This document shows, piece by piece, positions 61,140 through 64,000 of a stretch of 64,000 nucleotides of DNA; the stretch's first letter is position 1, and each line of letters begins with the position of its first letter. The translations under genes were made by a program, and so were the position numbers. The notes below the pieces were generated by a model that had not been told where the DNA came from, made no database searches, and worked only from the letters and a program-made list of their open reading frames with translations. The DNA is from Leifsonia sp. Leaf264 (GTDB taxonomy: Bacteria; Actinomycetota; Actinomycetes; Actinomycetales; Microbacteriaceae). The DNA lies in contig NZ_LMMR01000004.1 in assembly GCF_001422325.1 (NCBI RefSeq), forward strand, positions 377,752-441,751. The letters are read 5' to 3'.

Positions 61140-61769
61140 ATGCCGTCGAACAGCAGCACGAGCAACAGCACGGGTAGCGGCGACGAGCATCTCGCCCCGG
61201 TCTCGTATCTTCCCTGGGCGGGGTCCGAGTCAGACGCCGATGCCGCAGCTGACGAGCTCGTCGTGCAGCGCCGCGTCCCCGGGGCGGACCCGGCGCGCGA
61301 CCTGCTCGAGGCCGAGAACGTCCTCACGCGCAGACTCCGCGGCCGGTCACTCTCGGTGGCCGAGGCACGGGCGGTGCTCGTGGAGCTCGAGCTCGACGGG
61401 GGAGCCGCCGAAGAACTCATCGAGCGCTTCGAACGGGTCGGATACCTCGATGACACCCGCCTGGCCGAGCAGATCGTGCACACGCACCATGAACGCAAGG
61501 GCCTCGGTCGCTCAGCAGTGGAGGCCGAGATGCGCCGACGCAAGCTTGATCAGCACGCGATGAGCGCCGTGCTCGACGAGCTCTCGGTCGATGAGAGCGG
61601 TCCTGCAACCGAGCTCGCGGCCGGTCGACTCAGCCGCATGAGCTCACTCGACGACGAGACGGCCGAGCGTCGCCTGCTCTCCTTCCTGATGCGCAAGGGC
61701 TACTCGTCGAGCGTCTCGCGCGAGGCCGTGAAGACGGCCTTCTCCGCGATCGGACGACGCGCCCGCTGA
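61140..61769 (+). CDS. recX: Regulatory protein RecX
   Basis: 209 aa. The core (about 55-205) has three RecX helical repeats: [57 protein letters not shown] and [15 protein letters not shown]. The first 55 residues are a Ser/Asn/Asp-rich extension. It modulates RecA; it lies 40 bp downstream of recA with GGGGAGAGA as ribosome-binding site. Confidence 0.92.
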   Translation: MPSNSSTSNSTGSGDEHLAPVSYLPWAGSESDADAAADELVVQRRVPGADPARDLLEAENVLTRRLRGRSLSVAEARAVLVELELDGGAAEELIERFERVGYLDDTRLAEQIVHTHHERKGLGRSAVEAEMRRRKLDQHAMSAVLDELSVDESGPATELAAGRLSRMSSLDDETAERRLLSFLMRKGYSSSVSREAVKTAFSAIGRRAR

Positions 61770-61772
61770 ACG

Positions 61773-61778
61773 TACACT
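61773..61778 (+). promoter_or_regulatory. Leaderless -10 (TACACT) of miaB
   Basis: TACACT, seven bases, then ATG 61786. Confidence 0.6.
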
Positions 61779-61785
61779 GGTCTGC

Positions 61786-63387
61786 ATGAGCAGTACCGTC
61801 GTCAGCAGCGAACCGACTTTCATCGCGCCTTCAGTCGCGGCGTTCGACGACGACGGACGGGCACGCACCTTCGAGGTGCGCACCTTCGGATGCCAGATGA
61901 ACGTGCACGACTCCGAGCGTCTGAGCGGTTCTCTCGAAGCCGCCGGCTACGTCCGAGCGGTCGATGTCGAGCCCGACATCGTGGTCATCAACACCTGCGC
62001 CGTGCGCGAGAACGCCGACAACAAGCTCTACGGCAATCTCGGCCACCTGGCCTCGGTGAAGAAGCGGCACGACGGCATGCAGATCGCCGTCGGCGGCTGC
62101 CTCGCCCAGAAGGACAAGACCACCATCCTCGAGAAGGCGCCGTGGGTCGACGTGGTGTTCGGCACGCACAACATGGGGGCCCTCCCGCGGCTGCTCGAGC
62201 GCGCGCGGCACAACGACGAGGCCCAGCTCGAGATCCTCGACTCCCTCGAGACCTTCCCCTCCACGCTGCCGACCAAGCGCGACTCCAGCTACAGCGGATG
62301 GGTGTCCATCTCCGTCGGCTGCAACAACACCTGCACCTTCTGCATCGTGCCGTCGTTGCGCGGCAAGGAGAAGGATCGCCGTCCGGGAGACGTTCTCGGT
62401 GAGATCCAGGCCCTCGTCGACGACGGCGCCATCGAGGTCACCCTGCTCGGCCAGAACGTGAACTCGTACGGGGTCGAGTTCGGCGACAGGCTCGCGTTCG
62501 GCAAACTGCTGCGCGCTGCCGGCGCCATCGACGGTCTCGAGCGCATCCGTTTCACCAGCCCGCATCCGGCAGCCTTCACCGACGACGTCATCGAGGCGAT
62601 GGCCGAGACCGACGCCGTCATGCCGCAGCTGCACATGCCCCTGCAGTCGGGCTCCGACCGCATCCTCAAGGCCATGCGGCGTTCTTACAGGTCCGAGAAG
62701 TTCCTCGGCATCCTCGACCGCGTGCGAGCCGCGATGCCCGATGCCGCCATCAGCACCGACATCATCGTCGGCTTCCCCGGCGAGACCGAGGAGGACTTCC
62801 TCGAGACCATGCGCGTCGTCGAAGCGGCCAGGTTCGCCTCGGCATTCACCTTCCAGTACTCGATCCGTGCCGGCACGCCTGCCGCGACGATGCCGGACCA
62901 AGTGCCCAAGGCCGTCGTGCAGGAGCGCTACGAGCGACTCGTCGCCCTGCAGGAGCGCATCTCCTGGGAGGAGAACCAGAAGGTGATCGGCCGCGAGGTG
63001 CACGTGCTCGTCGCCAACGGCGAGGGGCGGAAGGATGCCGCGACGCACCGCCTGAGCGGTCGCGCCGAAGACAGCAGACTCGTGCACTTCGAGGTGCCCG
63101 AAGGCTCGGACCTTCCCCGACCCGGCGACGTCGTCTCGGTCGTCGTGACGCAAGCCGCCCCGTTCCACCTCATCGCCGACGCAGCGCCGGGCCAGCCGCT
63201 CCGCATCCGTCGCACCCGGGCCGGCGACGCGTGGGATCTCGCGCAGGCCGAGTCGTGCGCTGTCCCCGCCACTGGCGCCGGCGGCGACGGTACCCCCGGC
63301 ATCGTCGCGCTCGGCCTCCCGACGCTGCGCCCGCGCACCGACCTCGGCCTCACTGCCGCGCACGCCCCGGGTGAGCACGCCCACTGA
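61786..63387 (+). CDS. miaB: tRNA-2-methylthio-N6-dimethylallyladenosine synthase
   Basis: 533 aa. It has an N-terminal UPF0004 domain ([35 protein letters not shown] cysteines), the radical-SAM motif [29 protein letters not shown] and a TRAM domain at about 385-450. A 55-residue Ala/Gly-rich tail follows. It methylthiolates i6A37 of tRNA, made by MiaA, whose gene overlaps the 3' end by 17 bp. Confidence 0.96.
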   Translation: MSSTVVSSEPTFIAPSVAAFDDDGRARTFEVRTFGCQMNVHDSERLSGSLEAAGYVRAVDVEPDIVVINTCAVRENADNKLYGNLGHLASVKKRHDGMQIAVGGCLAQKDKTTILEKAPWVDVVFGTHNMGALPRLLERARHNDEAQLEILDSLETFPSTLPTKRDSSYSGWVSISVGCNNTCTFCIVPSLRGKEKDRRPGDVLGEIQALVDDGAIEVTLLGQNVNSYGVEFGDRLAFGKLLRAAGAIDGLERIRFTSPHPAAFTDDVIEAMAETDAVMPQLHMPLQSGSDRILKAMRRSYRSEKFLGILDRVRAAMPDAAISTDIIVGFPGETEEDFLETMRVVEAARFASAFTFQYSIRAGTPAATMPDQVPKAVVQERYERLVALQERISWEENQKVIGREVHVLVANGEGRKDAATHRLSGRAEDSRLVHFEVPEGSDLPRPGDVVSVVVTQAAPFHLIADAAPGQPLRIRRTRAGDAWDLAQAESCAVPATGAGGDGTPGIVALGLPTLRPRTDLGLTAAHAPGEHAH

Positions 63388-64000
63388 CGCGGCGGCGCTG
63401 CCGCTGGTCGCCGTCGTCGGCGCCACGGGCACCGGAAAGTCGGCGCTCGCCCTCGACATCGCCGAGCAGCTGATCGCCGACGGGCACGACGTCGAGATCG
63501 TCAACGCCGACGCTTCCCAGCTGTACCGCGGCATGGACATCGGCACGGCCAAGCTGGCGCCGGGCGAGCGTCGCGGCATCCGTCACCATCTCTTCGACGT
63601 TCTCGAGGTCACCGAGGAGGCGAGCGTCGCCCGATACCAGGCGGAGGCGCGTGCCGTCATCACGGGTATCCGCGAGCGTGGTGCGGTGCCGATCCTGGTC
63701 GGCGGTTCCGGTCTCTACGTCTCCTCCGTGGTCTACGACTTCCGCTTTCCAGGAACGGATGCCGCTCTCCGTGCCGAACTCGAGGCCGAGCTCATCGAGC
63801 GCGGCCCCGGTCTTCTCTACCAGCGGCTGAAAGAGCTCGATGCCAACGCCGCCGCACGCATCGGGTCGCAGAACGGGCGCCGCCTGGTGCGCGCACTCGA
63901 GATCATCGCGATCACGGGGGAACCGCACGCGGCCTCGCTTCCCGATGAACCCGTCGAATGGCAGCCGCTCGCCATGGTGGGACTGGCCGTGGATCGCGCT
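63371..64000 (+). CDS. miaA: tRNA dimethylallyltransferase (partial, runs off the window)
   Basis: An open frame from GTG 63371 to the last base, 210 codons and no stop. It has the P-loop [18 protein letters not shown], the [17 protein letters not shown] motif, [10 protein letters not shown], and [18 protein letters not shown]. It adds the isopentenyl group to A37 of tRNA. The start overlaps miaB by 17 bp. The C-terminal third is missing from the window. Confidence 0.93.
   Translation, partial: MSTPTDAAALPLVAVVGATGTGKSALALDIAEQLIADGHDVEIVNADASQLYRGMDIGTAKLAPGERRGIRHHLFDVLEVTEEASVARYQAEARAVITGIRERGAVPILVGGSGLYVSSVVYDFRFPGTDAALRAELEAELIERGPGLLYQRLKELDANAAARIGSQNGRRLVRALEIIAITGEPHAASLPDEPVEWQPLAMVGLAVDRA

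Overview
The window is one contiguous piece of a high-GC actinobacterial chromosome, most likely from the family Microbacteriaceae. The evidence is the strong GC3 bias, many leaderless promoters (TANNNT six to eight bases before an ATG/GTG), CE1758/CE1759-type LLM oxidoreductase and FMN reductase, DUF5302 and DUF3046 proteins, an Actino-pnp leader upstream of pnp, a TCGAAC-N4-GTTCGG SOS box before recA, and the order dapB..thyA-folA..dapA-rnj..ftsK-pgsA-cinA-clgR-recA-recX-miaB-miaA. Coding density is very high. No tRNA, rRNA, prophage, classical IS or CRISPR array was seen.

Layout. 1-7003: end of a Pro-rich protein gene, then a 1136-aa tubulin/FtsZ-like protein and an abutting 1076-aa two-TM protein of unknown function. 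7.1-15.3 kb: housekeeping and stress genes (LLM oxidoreductase, VOC protein, ArsR-SRPBCC pair with a clear operator, thioredoxin, pyruvate oxidase-like enzyme, two-component flavin monooxygenase system, DUF5302, VanZ). 15.4-18 kb: Actino-pnp RNA and pnp. 18-22.8 kb: HTH regulator, ABC-2 exporter and a two-component system. 22.9-37.3 kb: a leucine/branched-chain acid catabolism region (Lrp regulator, E1alpha/E1beta/E2 of a 2-oxoacid dehydrogenase, then methylcrotonyl-CoA carboxylase, acyl-CoA dehydrogenase, MaoC hydratase, CitE-like lyase), split by a block holding a pterin dehydratase, an MBL-fold protein with its TetR regulator, and a nuclease-like gene between palindromes. 37.5-46.8 kb: aldo/keto reductase, M16 peptidase, phosphatase, dapB, OsmC, DUF4395-thioredoxin pair, thyA-folA. 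46.8-50.9 kb: a second nuclease-like gene between 98-bp palindromic elements, dapA, rnj, and a third copy of the 98-bp element. 51-54.7 kb: acetyltransferase and a three-gene two-component locus. 54.9-64 kb: ftsK, pgsA, cinA, clgR, DUF3046, recA, recX, miaB and the start of miaA.

Most noteworthy are (i) two paralogous AbiEi-type HTH plus DUF559-like nuclease genes, each bracketed by its own palindrome family in the same layout (5' palindrome about 100 bp before the start, 3' palindrome overlapping the gene end). One of these families has three 98-bp copies with identical internal spacing, so the units look like small REP/MITE-like mobile elements with a candidate partner nuclease. (ii) The tubulin-like operon at the left end is a possible uncharacterised cytoskeletal or membrane-remodelling system. 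Product names rest on reading motifs by eye; no database search was run.
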